A stretch of DNA of 64,000 nucleotides from Morinoia aosen (lineage: Eukaryota; Arthropoda; Malacostraca; Amphipoda; Talitridae). Positions 39,701-52,078 of the stretch are shown in pieces. The stretch spans positions 28,065,891 to 28,129,890 of the forward strand of contig CM059573.1 of the NCBI GenBank assembly GCA_030386875.1, in the 5' to 3' direction. How positions within the stretch are numbered: position 1 is the stretch's first letter; each line of letters opens with the position of its first letter. The notes under the pieces are model-generated. The model was not told the origin of the DNA. It ran no database searches and worked only from the letters and a program-made list of their open reading frames with translations. Made by a program: the position numbers and the translations under genes.

Positions 39701-40860
39701 AATAACAAAATAAAGATGAGGAAATACTCCTAATTATGGAAAGAACGTTCGTTCTGCTGCATTGAACTCACGGCTGTGGTGCTCATTGTTGTCGACAGAA
39801 ATAAGTAAGATGAATATACGAATGGCTTAGCAAACGTAAAATGAAATAGTTTCTAATTTTCTAGCAGAAATTTCAGGAAGATTAAAATTTATGATAGATG
39901 GGAAGTTCGCACCGATATGCTGCAGGCCCTATGACAAAGATGAAAAATGACGTGACACATTTGTTGAAAATCTTCCGCATTACTGATCGTGGCCTGGCCC
40001 TGTGGAAGAAGAAGCTCTCTTCCGATCGCCTGGCTTAGTGGCCAAGAGAGATTTGAAGCCGTTGAATTTAGTTCTTTCTGTTCTTCGTTTTTTGTTTTGC
40101 AGCTGCAACTTTTCTTTTCGTTTTATTGTGTTCAAATTTGTATCTCTAGAATTAACCATGTTCGAAACTCTTCCGGACCTTCTCTAACATTAAAACGCAT
40201 TAATTAATTAAACCTAAAACGGGACGCTTTTGCGTGTACCCATTAAACTAACTTAAACTTAACTTACTGCTTGGGCAGCATGTCGCCCTTTAAAAAGTGG
40301 GTCCGGTTCCTTAAACTATTTTCTCTTTATTAAATAAGCGGGTTTTCCGCCCATTAACTTCCTCGACCCGGCTCTTGCAGCCTCTTGAATAGGGATTTAA
40401 TATTCAAGGTAATTAATGTTTTTTCAAAATCTACCTGAGATATATGTACATGAAACTTTGAAACTATAAAGCAGCGAAATATTATTCTGTTACTATAATT
40501 AGTGATATACAGCCAGACTTCTTAAAGTCCTGTCTCCTTGTTCAGAACGACTCTGTGCTTCCCTTGGAATACCGTATTGCTGGCCAGTGGTGGTCTTATT
40601 GGACGAGCTGCCGTCTTTCTATTTGTCGTCTTGAACTCTGGAGAGTCACGTTTCGTAAACCTCGCGTTGAGGAGCTTCGCGTTTCTGGCCGTTTTAAGGA
40701 GCCTTAATCAAACTGCTACAGAGGAAACTAAGAACTTCGGAATCCGTTGGAATCCTCAGGATGCCCATAACTTGAGTGCGGTTACTATATTTCCTCTTTT
40801 GGAGAAGCAACTCGTTGTGGTTTCGTTCCAAAAACCATAATAAACGTTTGAACTATTGCC
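39701..40860. other. Unassigned
   Basis: Open frames at 39989-40207 and 40538-40840 lack recognisable domains. A GT/AG pair cannot be assigned. The block borders a LINE fragment. Confidence 0.35.
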
Positions 40861-42640
40861 CTCAAGTTTTAAAATCCTAAAACATTTACTCTAAATTCTT
40901 TTACAGTTTTAGAGTTTTTGATATGCTGGGGAAGCTTGTTCCACAAAAGAGCTCCAGAAACTGAGAGAGCTTTTTGTCCCACGTTAGATGAACGGTAACT
41001 GACTAATACATCGTTCCTCCGATTTGGTTTTTTGTTTAGGATATTAGATGGAAAAAATTTTACCACCTCTGCATTACTTTGGGGGAGGTACAGAGAGGAG
41101 AACACTCGTCGAGCTTTTTGGATCATGAATCTGTTCGGTATTGGGATCCAGTCGAGTTTTCTTAAAAGAGGGGTGACATGATCGTATTTATGGAAATTTC
41201 CTTTGCATACCACTTTGGCGGCGAAGTTTATACATTTTTGCAACTCTTCCTGACGCCATTGAGGTAAATCTTCCCACACTGGACTGCAGTAGTCCAGACG
41301 CGATACAACTAAAGACTGAATCACTAATAATCTAGATTTTTCGTCAAGTGGGCTCTTAATGCGATGAAGAACATTAAGGTTCCGTTTATTTTGTTGCACA
41401 TTGTTTCGACGTGTGAATTAAAAGTCATATTTTTGTCAAACCAAACACCCAGATTTATAACCTTATCTACTGGTTCAATTGTATCGTCTCCAAATGTTAG
41501 CTTGAATGGTGGTAAATTTTCAGTCGCATTCTGTGATCCAAAAATAATGCATTGCGTTTTACTTGCGTAAAGTTTGAGGCCATTATGGTCATACCACAAT
41601 TTCAGATTTCTCAGAAGCTTTTCTGCGATGGCTTGTGTTTCTTTTAAATCCGCTGTTGAGCTTGTCATGGCAATTTGTACGTCATCAGCATACATTGAGA
41701 TTTTTGTGTTTGCCGGCATGGTGGGGAAATCATTGATGAAAATTAAAAATAGGAGTGGGCCGATGATTGAACCTTGAGGAACGCCAAAATTATTTGGTAT
41801 GAATGATGACATTTTGTTATTCAAGCACACTGCATGAGAGCGGTTTAGTAGGTAGCTTTCAAACCACTGAGTGTCTATTCTGAGGTTTGAAATTTTTTGT
41901 AGTGCTCAACACTGTCGAAAGCTTTGGAGAGATCAAGCAATAGTAGGAGAGTTAATTTTTTTTGGTCAATATCATTGTAAATTTTTTCTGTTATGTTTAA
42001 CAGGGCGTCCTGAGTACTGGTATTCCTTCTGTAAGCATATTGATTGCGATGCAGTAGATGTGACTCGTCAATGTAAGACGAGAGCTGGTTTGTTATTACT
42101 TTTTCTAATATTTTGGACATAACAGGCAGGAGACTGATTGGTCTGTAGTTTGACGCTATGTCGATATCACCAGATTTATGTAATGGCTTAATAATGGATA
42201 GTTTCCATTGATCGGGAAACTTGTTTGTGGCTATAGATGTATTTATTATCAAACGAATAAGGGGTGCTGTGACAGGGAAGCTGTCCTTTATATGTTGGAG
42301 GCTTATGCCATCATGTCCAGTCGCTTTAGTATTCTTTAGTGAGTATAAGATTTTTCGTATCTCTATGACGCTAGCTGGCTTTGGTCTCCACTTGTTGCTA
42401 CTATTTGGGGATGAAACATCGCTCAGATTTGCCTCTGTAGATGTGTCTGAAACTGTTCTGGATACTTCATTGAAAAATCTTCGCCAACTTTTGGGAAGAA
42501 AGTGTTAAAGTCATTCGCCATTTTTGAGGGGTTGTCAAAAGTGCTTTTGCAGTCCGAATTTTTATACTGAGCAACTTCTCTAATGATTTCCCAAGTTCTT
42601 TTAGGGTTTGTTTTCAGCGTATACTAGTCAGTATAAACTA
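40861..42640 (-). pseudogene. CR1-like LINE, 5'-truncated copy 1 (reverse transcriptase)
   Basis: Minus-strand RT in overlapping frames. 42640-42260 is the pre-RT region (NPKRTWEIIREVAQYKN). 42252-41875 has NYRPISLLPVMSKILEKVI and DLSKAFDSVEH. 41830-41324 has GVPQGSIIGPLLFLIFINDF and the catalytic MYADDVQIA. 41399-40869 is the C-terminal domain (SRLDYCSPVWEDLPQWRQEE, DHVTPLLRKLDWIPI). The domains belong to the CR1/Jockey group. At least two frameshifts; the 5' endonuclease is absent. Confidence 0.8.
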
Positions 42641-43189
42641 GCATTCCAATCGAGGGAATCGGAGAAAGTATCTTTTATCATGCCATGAATTTTATGATAT
42701 TTTCGTACTAATAACAGTGGCACAAAACAGTCTACATGAGTCAGAAACATGAAAACCATTCTTCTACAATGATTCCCAGGTACAGCATAATTGCAGCAAC
42801 ACGTGAGATCAGCGGCCTAGTGCGGTTGTTATAATATGATCTAGAGCGTAAGAGATGATATGATAATTTGCACCACACAAGCCTAACATGAACATTTTTG
42901 GACGTGAGGAAGAAGGAAAACATGAATGTCCTATAAGGGTTTGAAATTAGAAAAAAATCACATCTTAGAAATATGATGCAGAATGTCTGCAGTCGATAAA
43001 CATACATGGGTACCATGACGGTCTAGTTTGATGCTTGCACAAAAACGGAGAAGAAAGGCATAAAATGCTTTCTGTGGCTCGTTTAATTAGGTCGAATAGA
43101 GTTTGTTAATTCATGAAAGCTATAAAGATACTGAACTTTGTGGGTTGAAAACATGAAATTTTACATGAACAAGACATATGAGCTTTGGA
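42641..43189. other. Unassigned
   Basis: No gene or repeat recognised. Confidence 0.35.
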
Positions 43190-43400
43190 TTGCTTTACAA
43201 TAATAAAATGAAATGACGTGTTGGGTAGTGTTAGAAGTTGGGAGTGAAAAAGGGCAGTATTTATAGTTTATGTGCTAGTTGCTAGTCCAGTGCACACAGG
43301 TATATGTGCACATATGTACACCCATATGCGCACATACAATCATATACGTACACACATATACAAGTAAGCATGTTTGCAAATCCAAACGTATAGGCGATCA
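43190..43400 (+). repeat. S repeat family, copy 3
   Basis: GAAATGACGTGTTGGGTAGTG, GTTAGAAGTTGGGAGTGAA and a CACACAGGTATATGTGCACATATG tail correspond to 33780-34010. Confidence 0.5.
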
Positions 43401-43544
43401 AATCATAATACCTACGCATACTTCAAAACTGTTTTGTAATGTCTTGAATAATATTATAAAACAATGAGCAAGGGAGATTATTCAGCAATTGAGATACTTA
43501 GCAAATGAGATTCGTCAATACTTATTTAGCATGTTCTGTACCTA

Positions 43545-44717
43545 AGAATTATTGTTGAGACGTAAGATTGCGAGTTATTTTGGTTTTAAATTCTCTCAGT
43601 CTATGAGGGATTTTATTACTTAGGGGAAGTTTGTTCCACAATAAGGCGCCTGATATTGACAGAGCCTTCTGCCCTATGTGATATGAACGATAGTCGACTA
43701 AGACATTATTAATTGTTTGTGTTCGGCTTTTGGTTGGTTACAGTGGGTGGATGAAAGCGCACTATCTCAGCATTGCTCTGAAGAAGATATAACCAGAAGA
43801 ATACGTTTTGGGCTCTCTGCATGAGGAGCCTTCCTTAAACAGGAATCCACCCGAGTTCATTAAGGAGAGGGGTTATGTGATCACTTCTTTTGAAATTACC
43901 GTTGCATACCACCTTGGCTGCGAAGTTCAGCCTCTTTTGTAAATCCCTTTGAAGGTATTGAAGTGTCTCCCCATACTAGGCTGCAGTAGTAAATGCGCGA
44001 TAACATCAGGGATTGAATGAATAATAATCTATATTTTTCGGCATACCGCTTTTATTATGAAAAAACATTAGAGTTCCGTATATTTTATTGCAAGAGTACT
44101 CATCGTGAGATTTGAAAGACATGTTTCTATCGAATCTGATACATAGATTTTCAAATTTTCTGAAGCATTTATTTTATCAGTTCCTACTGCAAGAGTAAGA
44201 TCTGAAGTTTTTTGAATTGCACATTTGGATCCGAAAATAATGCATTGCATTTTGCGTTTTACGAGCATTTAATTTGAGACCATATCAGTCGTACAATGAT
44301 TTCAGGCCATTCAGTAGAGTTTCGGCTTTAATTCGCGTCTGTGCATGGTATTTCCGAGACAGAACTTGTTATTGCAATTTGAACATCATCTGCATACATT
44401 GAAATCCGTGTGTCAGAAACCATTGAAGGGAAATCATCAATGAAAATAGAAAACAGCAGCGGACCAAGAATGGATCCTTGGGGAACAACAAAATTGTTTT
44501 GAATGAATGGGCCGAATTTGTTTTCTAAGCGAACTGCATGAGATCGATTTGACAAGTAAATTTTAAACCATTGCGTGTCTACCCCTAAGTTCAGTCTTTC
44601 ACGTAGAAGTCTACCATGTTCGACGCTATCGAACGCTATAGAGAGATCGAGTAGTTGCAAGAGTATTGCATTCTTTTGATCGATGTCACTGTATATTTTT
44701 TTCAGAGATATTGATTT
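43545..44717 (-). pseudogene. CR1-like LINE, copy 2, 3' part
   Basis: Diverged relative of copy 1 on the same strand. 44660-44328 carries LDLSIAFDSVEHGRLLRERL, GPFIQNNFVVPQGSILGPLL and MYADDVQIAITSS. Further left the C-terminal domain is recognisable only in pieces. The reading frame is heavily broken. The 5' continuation lies beyond the T repeat at 46743-47230. Confidence 0.7.
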
Positions 44718-46742
44718 TCCTGATTTTCTTTTATGTGTATTTTATATATAGCATCCGTGTGATAAACAAACTTTTGAAATGCATTTTTGTGTGTACATCA
44801 GTATACAGGTTTACAGATGTGAGGGTGGTGCTATGTTTTTAATAAATTAATTTTGGCTAACGTTGTCTCACTATTTCGAAATCATTCACAAAGGTGTTTC
44901 AATCGATTTCGGCTAAGCTGGGGGTAGGAGGGAATCTAGCATTTTAGCATTTTTAAATTTTCCTAATTTTTCTGTGCGTTCAGCGCACACTAGCACTGAA
45001 CTTTCAAATCAAAAATAATTCTAAATTTCAGAAATTAAAACTATTACTCAAGACAACCCTTAAATCTACCTTTACGTGCCAAATTTTGAAAATATTTGCC
45101 ACTCAGAAGTGATATCCAGCCAAAATAGTATTCCATTTTATCCCATGTACCCATGTCCGTATAATGCTGAAGAGAAAACCAATAGGATGTGAAACCCGAG
45201 ATATGGATATATTTGTGCACGGTATATTTATATCTACATAAATATGTAAACATGTTGCTCTCTCTATTTTTAATTTGAAAATAATCCGGTTAATAGATAT
45301 TTGCTACTGATAAGTATAGATATTTGCTACTGATAAGTGAAATCTGGCTTACACCGTATCTCCATTTCTTCCCATGTACCCATGTCCGTATGATGCTGCA
45401 GAGAATACCGAGAGGATATGAAACCCGAGATTTTTTTGTTGCTGTTCCTCGACTGTAATTTGAGTTTTTCTTAAAATTTTTGTCATAAAATTAATAAAAC
45501 ATTTCATTTTTACGTTTTTCGAAATATTTTCCTCCTATTTTTTCTTCAGGTTATTTCTTATGATTACACTGAGCTTGACTGTCATTTTAGATATACTACG
45601 AGCAAGATTATTTTTTGTGTTTGTTTGTATTTTTCTTACTTTCATTTCAAATACGTATATATATATATGAATATGAGTGAGTTGGTGGGTGCGTGTGTGT
45701 GTGCGCACGCATACATGTATGTCTGTGTGTGCGCACATATAGATGTTCAAATATATACACACATTTGTTTTCATATGTTTTCTATTTCTATTTTTTGAGT
45801 AAAAACGAAACTTCAAGACACATTACATTTTACTTAAAGCTCTGCGAGTAGTAAACACTGAACCATATTTCATAAATAAATTTTTTTATTGAACTTGTTT
45901 ATTGATTCAAAAATAGATCTTTCACTACCCCAGAGGGCGCTTCTGTGAATAGAAACAATGAAGAATATGAGCAGACAAATGAAATAACAGCGCTCGTGAA
46001 AAATTATCAGCTCTCTGTACGTATGCTGAACAAGCCATGAATTTCTTTTGATGTGCAAGCTTGTTTACGCGTTTCTTTTCTAGATGTGCGTGTTGTGTTG
46101 CGTGATGTTCTATATAAATTACTTTGTGACTAACTTTCTCTCAATGCTTGATAGTCATTTACAACGGTGTTTTGAGCGGCTTCGGTATAGCGTTTTTTGT
46201 CTTTTCTTACTTTAGGTTCAACAAATAATTTAGGAATTCCGAAAAATTCCTTAGTAGTATTTTAAATTATTTATAAGTTGTCAGCCATCTCTTGGGATAT
46301 AAAATATCCAAGAAATGATATTTTTGAATTAACTAGCCCATGACAGGGTCAATCTATTTTGCACGCCACGTATGGCGTGTCTATTAGTACGCCTCGTGAG
46401 GTTTACGTATTTGTACGCCTCGGATACTTTTGTCTATTCGTATGCATCGTATGGTCTACCTATTTGTACGCCTCTGATAGTTTGTCAATTAGTACGCCTC
46501 GTATGGTTTACCTATTTACACCTCGGATAGTTAATCATTAGTACACCTCATATAATTTGTCTATTAGTACACCTGGTTTGGTTTGTCTAATAGTAGACCA
46601 CGTATGGTCTGTCTATTAGTACTCCTCGTATAGTACGTTTGTCTAATGAAGTCTTATATCAAGAAATTTTTAAAAACCAATATGTTTGTCATGTATCTCA
46701 TGTGCCAACCTTTTTGGAAATAAACGTGTTTTTTTCTTGAGT
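44718..46742 (+). repeat. T repeat family, right copy, inserted in LINE copy 2
   Basis: About 2.0 kb between two parts of one LINE. It shows the T landmarks in opposite orientation to the left copy and ends GGAAATAAACGTGTTTTTTTC. Microsatellite (AT)n/(TG)n occurs at 45655-45740. Function unknown. Confidence 0.65.
46365..46640. repeat. ~27-bp tandem array (right T copy)
   Basis: About ten diverged units of GTCTATTAGTACGCCTCGTATGGTTT, the reverse complement of the left array. Confidence 0.8.
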
Positions 46743-47230
46743 GCTAGTGTTTTTTCTACAGGCGTATTGACTTCGGTAGAGTAGATTGGACTCGTCCAGG
46801 TGATATGACAGTTGATTTGTCGCCACTTTCTCCAATATTTAGATTATGACAGGTAAATGACTGATGGGCCTGTAGTTTGATGCTGTATTTAGGTCACCAC
46901 TTTTGTGCAACAGTTTAATAGTGGAGTGTTTCCATTGGTTTCGAAACGTGTTGATTGCTATTGATGTATTATTTATCCGACGAATCCATGGTGCTGTGAC
47001 TGGGAAACTGTCTATGATATATTGAAGACTGATACCATCATGTCCAACTGCCTATGTGTTTTTTAGTGAGCATAAGATATTTCTTAACTCCGGTAAATCG
47101 ACAGGACGTGGTCTCCACCCGACATCAGCCCTCGAGGGTGCAGTGGGGCATGCATTTAGAATTGACGTTTCACTTGGATTGGCACACACCTCGCTGAAAA
47201 CTTCAGCCCCTACTTTTGAAAAGAATGTTG
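46743..47230 (-). pseudogene. CR1-like LINE, copy 2, 5' part
   Basis: Continues the RT fingers of copy 2 (counterpart of 42500-42020 in copy 1; landmarks GATGGGCCTGTAGTTTGATGC and TGATACCATCATGTCCAACTG on the plus strand). Many stops; no full domain remains. Confidence 0.6.
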
Positions 47231-49442
47231 TCAGGCAGCAGGTGGTGTCCAGTCCAGTTTGTTATAGTTACTTATATTCTTAGACATTTTCCTTATGTTA
47301 TCAGTTTTTTGTACCCAGTCTAAGGCCGCGGCCAGACAAACAGCAGTGGAGCAGGGCAGAGCAGAGCAGACCCGGCGCGGTGTTTTATGTTAGTGGTATT
47401 CCTATTAGGGTGGCCAGACAAGTAGCACAGAGCAGGGCAGGGCAGCGCTGTCTGAAGCAAGCGCCAGCGGCGTTTTATCTTGGATGATAAAACCGCTCCG
47501 GAGTCCGGACTCCTGGACGTGGAGCTAGCAGTCAGTTGCACCCTAGCGTTCGTACGGGGAGGATGTCGAACTTCAGATCTCCTCGGTTCAAGCTATTGCT
47601 GCGATCGGGGGTGCATCTCATAATATTTCGATCATGAATATGTTAATGAACAATGGTCATTTATAGGAGACGCCATGGAAGTTAGTGTTAAGTGGGCTTG
47701 TATTATTTATACGTATATAGGTACTTTCCACCTCATAAATCGAAAACTAAACGTACACCAAGTATTTTTTTTGTCAATACCTACACTTTATTAAAGCGTA
47801 CCACTTTCCTGACATTTTAAATTGGGTCTTTCGTGTTAGGCACATGGCACTAAAATTCACTTCAAACATACTTTTTTATGTATCAACTAATAGGTTTTAG
47901 TAATAGTTTAGCGCGAAGCGCTGCGCACGGCCGATACAGAAATATTCAAGTTTACGTTTTATCAGTATTACATTGGCAAAAATAACTTTGAAAGCATACA
48001 AGTAAAAAACTATTAGTTCCTCCAAAAAACAATTCTGATGTTCGAGTTCTGTAGGAAAATAGCAATTAAATTGAAACGTAGTGCTGCAAGCCAAATACAA
48101 AAGATCCTTTTACACTTTGAAATTATTTATTAATTTAACAGTTCCAAATTCGGGTTGTTATATCCATAAATGTATATCTTTATACGCTTGAACGAATAAG
48201 TTCCTTGTTCTGTAATGTATCTACTCGTAAAGCACTGCAAAATAATTCAGATTCAAGTATTTGAAAGGTTTCAAGTCATTCGTCAGTGAATTATTAGCAT
48301 TATTATTCTCTCAGCAGTCATAACTTGCATGTCATGCAATTAATTTCTTGAGGAATTTTCTGGAGTAATTGTAAAACACTATTAAGGCCATTAAATTCGT
48401 TTAGTATAGCAATATTGTAGGGAGATCAAAAGTAAAATACGAGAGTGCACGGATGTACTTGTAATGCTAACAGCATAAAGCGTAGCATAAAAATATACAT
48501 TAATAAACATAATTAGATGAAATATTACCAGTTCTATAGCTATTTAATAAATTAAATTTGAGGTAACTACAGTCACAAAGCACTGATCTTCTTAGCGCCA
48601 AGTTTGCAACTGCTCCGGACCCAGGACTGCCACTGCTGTTTGTATGGCCGCCTAACTTGCTAGCATAAGCTAGCAGCTACCAGCGAGCCGAAACTGCTCT
48701 GCTCAGCCCTGCTTCACTGCTGTTTGTCTGGCCGCGGCCTAAGTCTTTTCCTCAGCGCCGATGGTGCGCCTGTGAATTTTCTTTAGTTAGCCTTTAAGTT
48801 TCATTGTAGTGTATTTCAATACTCGAACATTAGATTGATTACTTAGCTAATGGCACAAACATTTTAAATGTAATTTTACGTGTTGTATCGTATTATGCAG
48901 TAATTCATGTTTATGTACGCTATTTTAGCAAAAAGTAAATAAATTATGTTCTTTGCTGAAATGTATCTATGTATTTAAGAAGCACTGCAAAGAGATACCT
49001 GAAAAAATAATTGAAATCCCTAAAAGAGTAAAAAGAGTTTTGTTTCTCCTTTTTGATACAAGTTTTTTGCCTATACGACACCCTCGCCTAAAAAGGGGCT
49101 TAAGGAACCATCTTGGGAGGATATAATATTCCGCATAGTTTGTCTTAAAGGAAGACGCTGTCGCAGTTCGGCGAATCAGGGAATTTTGTGAGGAACCATA
49201 ACGGACTGATTACGGCGCAGACAGTTGCTCGTCTTCCTAACGGTACCGCCGTAATTCGGCATTAACAGAAATTACTTATGTTGCCAACTTGCCATAGCGG
49301 ACTAATTACGGCGTAGGCGGTACCCATACGAACCTCAGGAAGGGCAGCTGCGCGGAAAAGCGAGCGCCCCGAAAAAAGGTAGCTGCACAGAAGACAGCCC
49401 CTTTTCCACGAACCCTCACGTCGACCGCACGGCGGTATGACA
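47231..49442 (+). repeat. Candidate 5' LTR of the gypsy element, split by a nested insertion
   Basis: Starts TGTCAGGCAGCAGG and ends ..GACA at 49442, 5 bp before a tRNA-Lys-type primer site. With the 1.4-kb insert excluded it spans ~0.8 kb. AATAAA lies near 48945. The first ~300 bp recur inverted at 57345-57229 plus 52078-51885. Without a matching 3' LTR in direct orientation this is inference. Confidence 0.45.
47324..48739. mobile_element. Non-autonomous TAA-target element with GC-rich termini (Harbinger-like)
   Basis: 1416 bp bounded by TAA (47321-47323, 48740-48742) with 46-bp inverted termini GGCCGCGGCCAGACAAACAG.. (2 mismatches by eye). Subterminal GCAGGGCAG/GAGCAG motifs are repeated at both ends. 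The interior is AT-rich and non-coding. A 3-bp TAA target with GGC-type ends fits PIF/Harbinger. Its insertion splits the R/LTR sequence cleanly. Confidence 0.75.
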
Positions 49443-49447
49443 TATTT

Positions 49448-49465
49448 TGTCGCCCGAACAGGGAC
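49448..49465 (+). promoter_or_regulatory. Primer-binding site, tRNA-Lys type
   Basis: TGTCGCCCGAACAGGGAC differs at one base from the classical tRNA-Lys3-complementary site. It lies 83 bp upstream of the gag ATG, just after the proposed LTR end. Confidence 0.75.
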
Positions 49466-49548
49466 CAAGAAGCTTTGCCCGACTACCAATGTTGCCTGTG
49501 ATTTCTGGGTTCTACTCAACCACGCGGACACCGCATCATTAAAACAAG

Positions 49549-50615
49549 ATGAACCTCATCGCTCAAGCTCGAGAATACGTCGAAGCCCTTAGCCTTACTC
49601 CCGCCGATGCAGTGTGCAGGGAAGAATTCACCAGCCGCCTGAGGCATTTGGAAGAAGCTGCAGAACGAGCAGCGGATCGAGAAGCCGCAAAACGAGCAGC
49701 GGAACGAAAAGCCGCAAAACGAGCAGTGGAACGAGAAGCAGCACAACGAGACCACGAGCTCAGACAACTCGATGCTCAAATCGCTCCTCAAAATGCTAGA
49801 GTAAAAATACCTCCACCGGCTCCATTCGATCCCACGAAAGAAAAGATGGACGAATTTTGCAACGCTTCAGCAGTCACACAACAGCAATGGGATTTACTGA
49901 AGTCGATGTTGTTGTTATGCTCCATAATTTGATCACACCGAAAGATCGTCGACTCATCGATACCATGCCCGCAGCAGATCGCTTCAAGCTACCTGAAATC
50001 AAATTGTTTCTACTAGACGCTCATAAAGTCAATCCGGCAGAACTACGCGCTAACTACTACGAATTTAAGCCAGAAGAAGGCGATAATATGTCACGTTACC
50101 TACGGCGACTAGAACAAGCTTTTGACGATTGGTTAAAAGGATGCAACATCGAAGCCAACTATGAGACTCTTCGTGACTTTCTTCTCGTTGACCGAGCTTA
50201 TTCAAGCTTGCCTCCCTTCCTCGCTACTCAATTACGTGACAGAGGTGGCAACACAGTCTCAAGCCTAGGAGAGCAGGGTGATAGCTTCTTACAAGCAAGA
50301 CCTCATACATCGCTCCATCAGCTTTGTAAGGGTCGCACGCTGACATCAACGACGGATGCGGGCCCTCCAGTACTCAAAGCATCATTAGCACCAGAGCGAC
50401 GCTCAACACTCCCTGTCCGAGCCCCGAGCACTCCAGCAAGATCACCCAACTCCAGCAACAACTCTCGAGGAACGCCACCAAGAACTTCGAACACACGTGG
50501 TGCTCAAGTTCACCAGCTCAAGATCGGTCAACACTCCGCAGCGCGAGGAACCACGAGGACCTTACACTGGATTTTACTGCACTTTCCATGGCCCCAACCG
50601 ATCACACTCCAGTGA
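49549..50615 (+). pseudogene. gag: Ty3/gypsy-type gag
   Basis: Begins MNLIAQAREYVEALSLTPAD. A Lys/Arg/Ala-rich coiled coil follows, built of ~30-bp coding repeats (EAAKRAAERKAAKRAVER). Then comes a capsid-like region in a second frame (TPKDRRLIDTMPAADRFKLP, NMSRYLRRLEQAFDDW) typical of Mag/gypsy-lineage gag proteins. The frame changes near 49860-49930, and again near 50500-50600 into the protease frame. No zinc knuckle of classical spacing is clear. Confidence 0.65.
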
Positions 50616-51252
50616 TGAGTGCCGCCAATCACAGAGGAGGCAAGGTGATGGCCACGGTAATGGAGAAGCCCATGCAATCCCACCTATCTCCAGTACTACA
50701 GCTCGAGTAAACAATCTAACAACGCATGAAGAAGCAGATGAATGCGACGATATTCCCCCAGTCGCATGCAATCACATCGCCTCGAACAAGCTGATTGAAT
50801 TGGGACAGCTGAAAACATGCTCTGGCACCGTGAACCAACAACCCGTCCAAGAACAACTAGATGGAGGAGCAGCGGCGGTCTTCGTCAAGAATGCTCTCGT
50901 CCCAGCTGACGCCATTTCCACGAAAGAAATTACCGTTCGATGGGCTAACAATCACTCTTTCGGGGCGCCTCTTGCTCGAGTCTCACTCGTTTGCCCCTAC
51001 TACCACGGAGAGGTAACAGCCGTAGCCATGGAAGAGCTCTCCCACGATGTCATCCTCGGCCGAGTTCCCGGAACCACCTCCTTCGAAGAACAGATGACCG
51101 ACCATGAGGAGCAACCAGTTACTGGAGAAGTCTTTCACGTTATCACAAGAGCAGCAGCAAAATCGATCGAAAATCCCCCTGCCGCACCAAGCACTGTCGA
51201 GATGCTGCAACACAGCAAAGAAGACTTCAAAAAAATTACAGCGGGAGTGTAA
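50497..51252 (+). pseudogene. pro: Gypsy gag end and retropepsin-like protease
   Basis: 251 open codons. FYCTFHGPNRSHSSDECRQ is a degenerate CCHC-like knuckle. The protease-like block has QLDGGAAAVFVKNALVPADA and later SHDVILGRVPG, matching the D-T-G and I-L-G-x-D positions. The active-site triplet reads DGG rather than DTG/DSG, suggesting inactivation. The frame ends at 51252, where RT should follow but does not. Confidence 0.6.
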
Positions 51253-51289
51253 AACATTGCAATTTTTAGAATTTTTTTTTCAAGAAAGT

Positions 51290-51884
51290 TGACGATGGCA
51301 AAGAAGAAACGCACAAGGATGGCAGAGTATTTATTTATGAACTCCATGACGGCATTCTGCATCGTAAAACGTTACGAGACGGTCAGGAGACCCATCAACT
51401 TGTAGCATCAACAAGGGTGCCCACAAATCTTGGAAATGGCTCACGACAATACACTCGCTGGCCATTATTCCCAAAAGAAGACTCAGGCTCGACTAGAACG
51501 TGATTTCTACTGGCCCTCCCTAGCAAAAGATGTGGTCCAATACTATCACTCCTGTCATACCTGCCAGATGCACGCTCCATCTCGACCAAGAAAGGCATAA
51601 ATCTCAACCCCACCGATCACCACTCCATTCTCTCCGCTCAGTGTTGATTTGGTAGGCCCATTGCAACCAGCTTCGGCACGTGGCCACCGATACATTCTCA
51701 CCGTGGTGGACCAAGCAACTCGGTACGCAGACACAGCCCAGCTCAGACATATAGATGCAGATACGGTCGCCCAGGGGCTACTCGATATCTGTAGCAGAGT
51801 TGGTTTCCCTTATACGCTAACGAGCGACAACGGCACTCAGTTCACAGCCGCAACCTTCGAAGCTCTTCTGAAACTCGTAGGTAT
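51290..51884 (+). pseudogene. int: Gypsy integrase N-terminal and core fragment
   Basis: Starts with the pre-integrase linker (VFIYELHDGILHRKTLRDG). The zinc-binding HHCC module follows (MAHDNTLAGHYSQKKTQARL, VVQYYHSCHTCQ), then the core first Asp in SVDLVGPLQPAS and second Asp in LTSDNGTQFTAATFEA. Stops and frame changes occur near 51430 and 51600. It breaks off at 51884 before the catalytic Glu, where inverted R sequence begins. Confidence 0.7.
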
Positions 51885-52078
51885 CCAGCGATTTATTTTC
51901 CTTTGCAAAAATAGTGTGTAAACATGAGTTACTGCATAACATGGTACAACACGCAAAATTACATTTAATGTACAAGTGCTTTTCAGCTAGGTAATAAAGA
52001 AATATGGGAATATTGAAATAACATACAAATGACACTTAAAGGCTAACTAAAGTAAATACACAAAAGCATCATCAGCGC
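51885..52078 (-). repeat. R repeat, distal part, inverted copy
   Basis: On the minus strand this aligns (~70-75% by eye) with 48755-48952: TTTAGTTAGCCTTTAAGT, TTAAATGTAATTTT.CGTGTTGTA, TTATGCAGTAA.TCATGTTTA, ending AAAATAAAT. The proximal part is at 57229-57345; the LINE inserted between them. Confidence 0.7.
52070..52078. repeat. Target duplication of the Jockey-type LINE (left)
   Basis: CATCAGCGC, repeated at 57229-57237. Confidence 0.75.

Noticed and set aside
38276-46640. CRISPR or giant fold-back transposon formed by the two T arrays
   Set aside because: No unique spacers. The right T copy is nested inside a LINE and the left one is split by another insertion, so they are two independent copies in opposite orientation rather than termini of one element.
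48740-52078. DNA transposon with ~200-bp inverted termini enclosing the gypsy genes
   Set aside because: The arms are copies of the R repeat; one continues to 47231 and the other to 57345, and both are interrupted by unrelated insertions.
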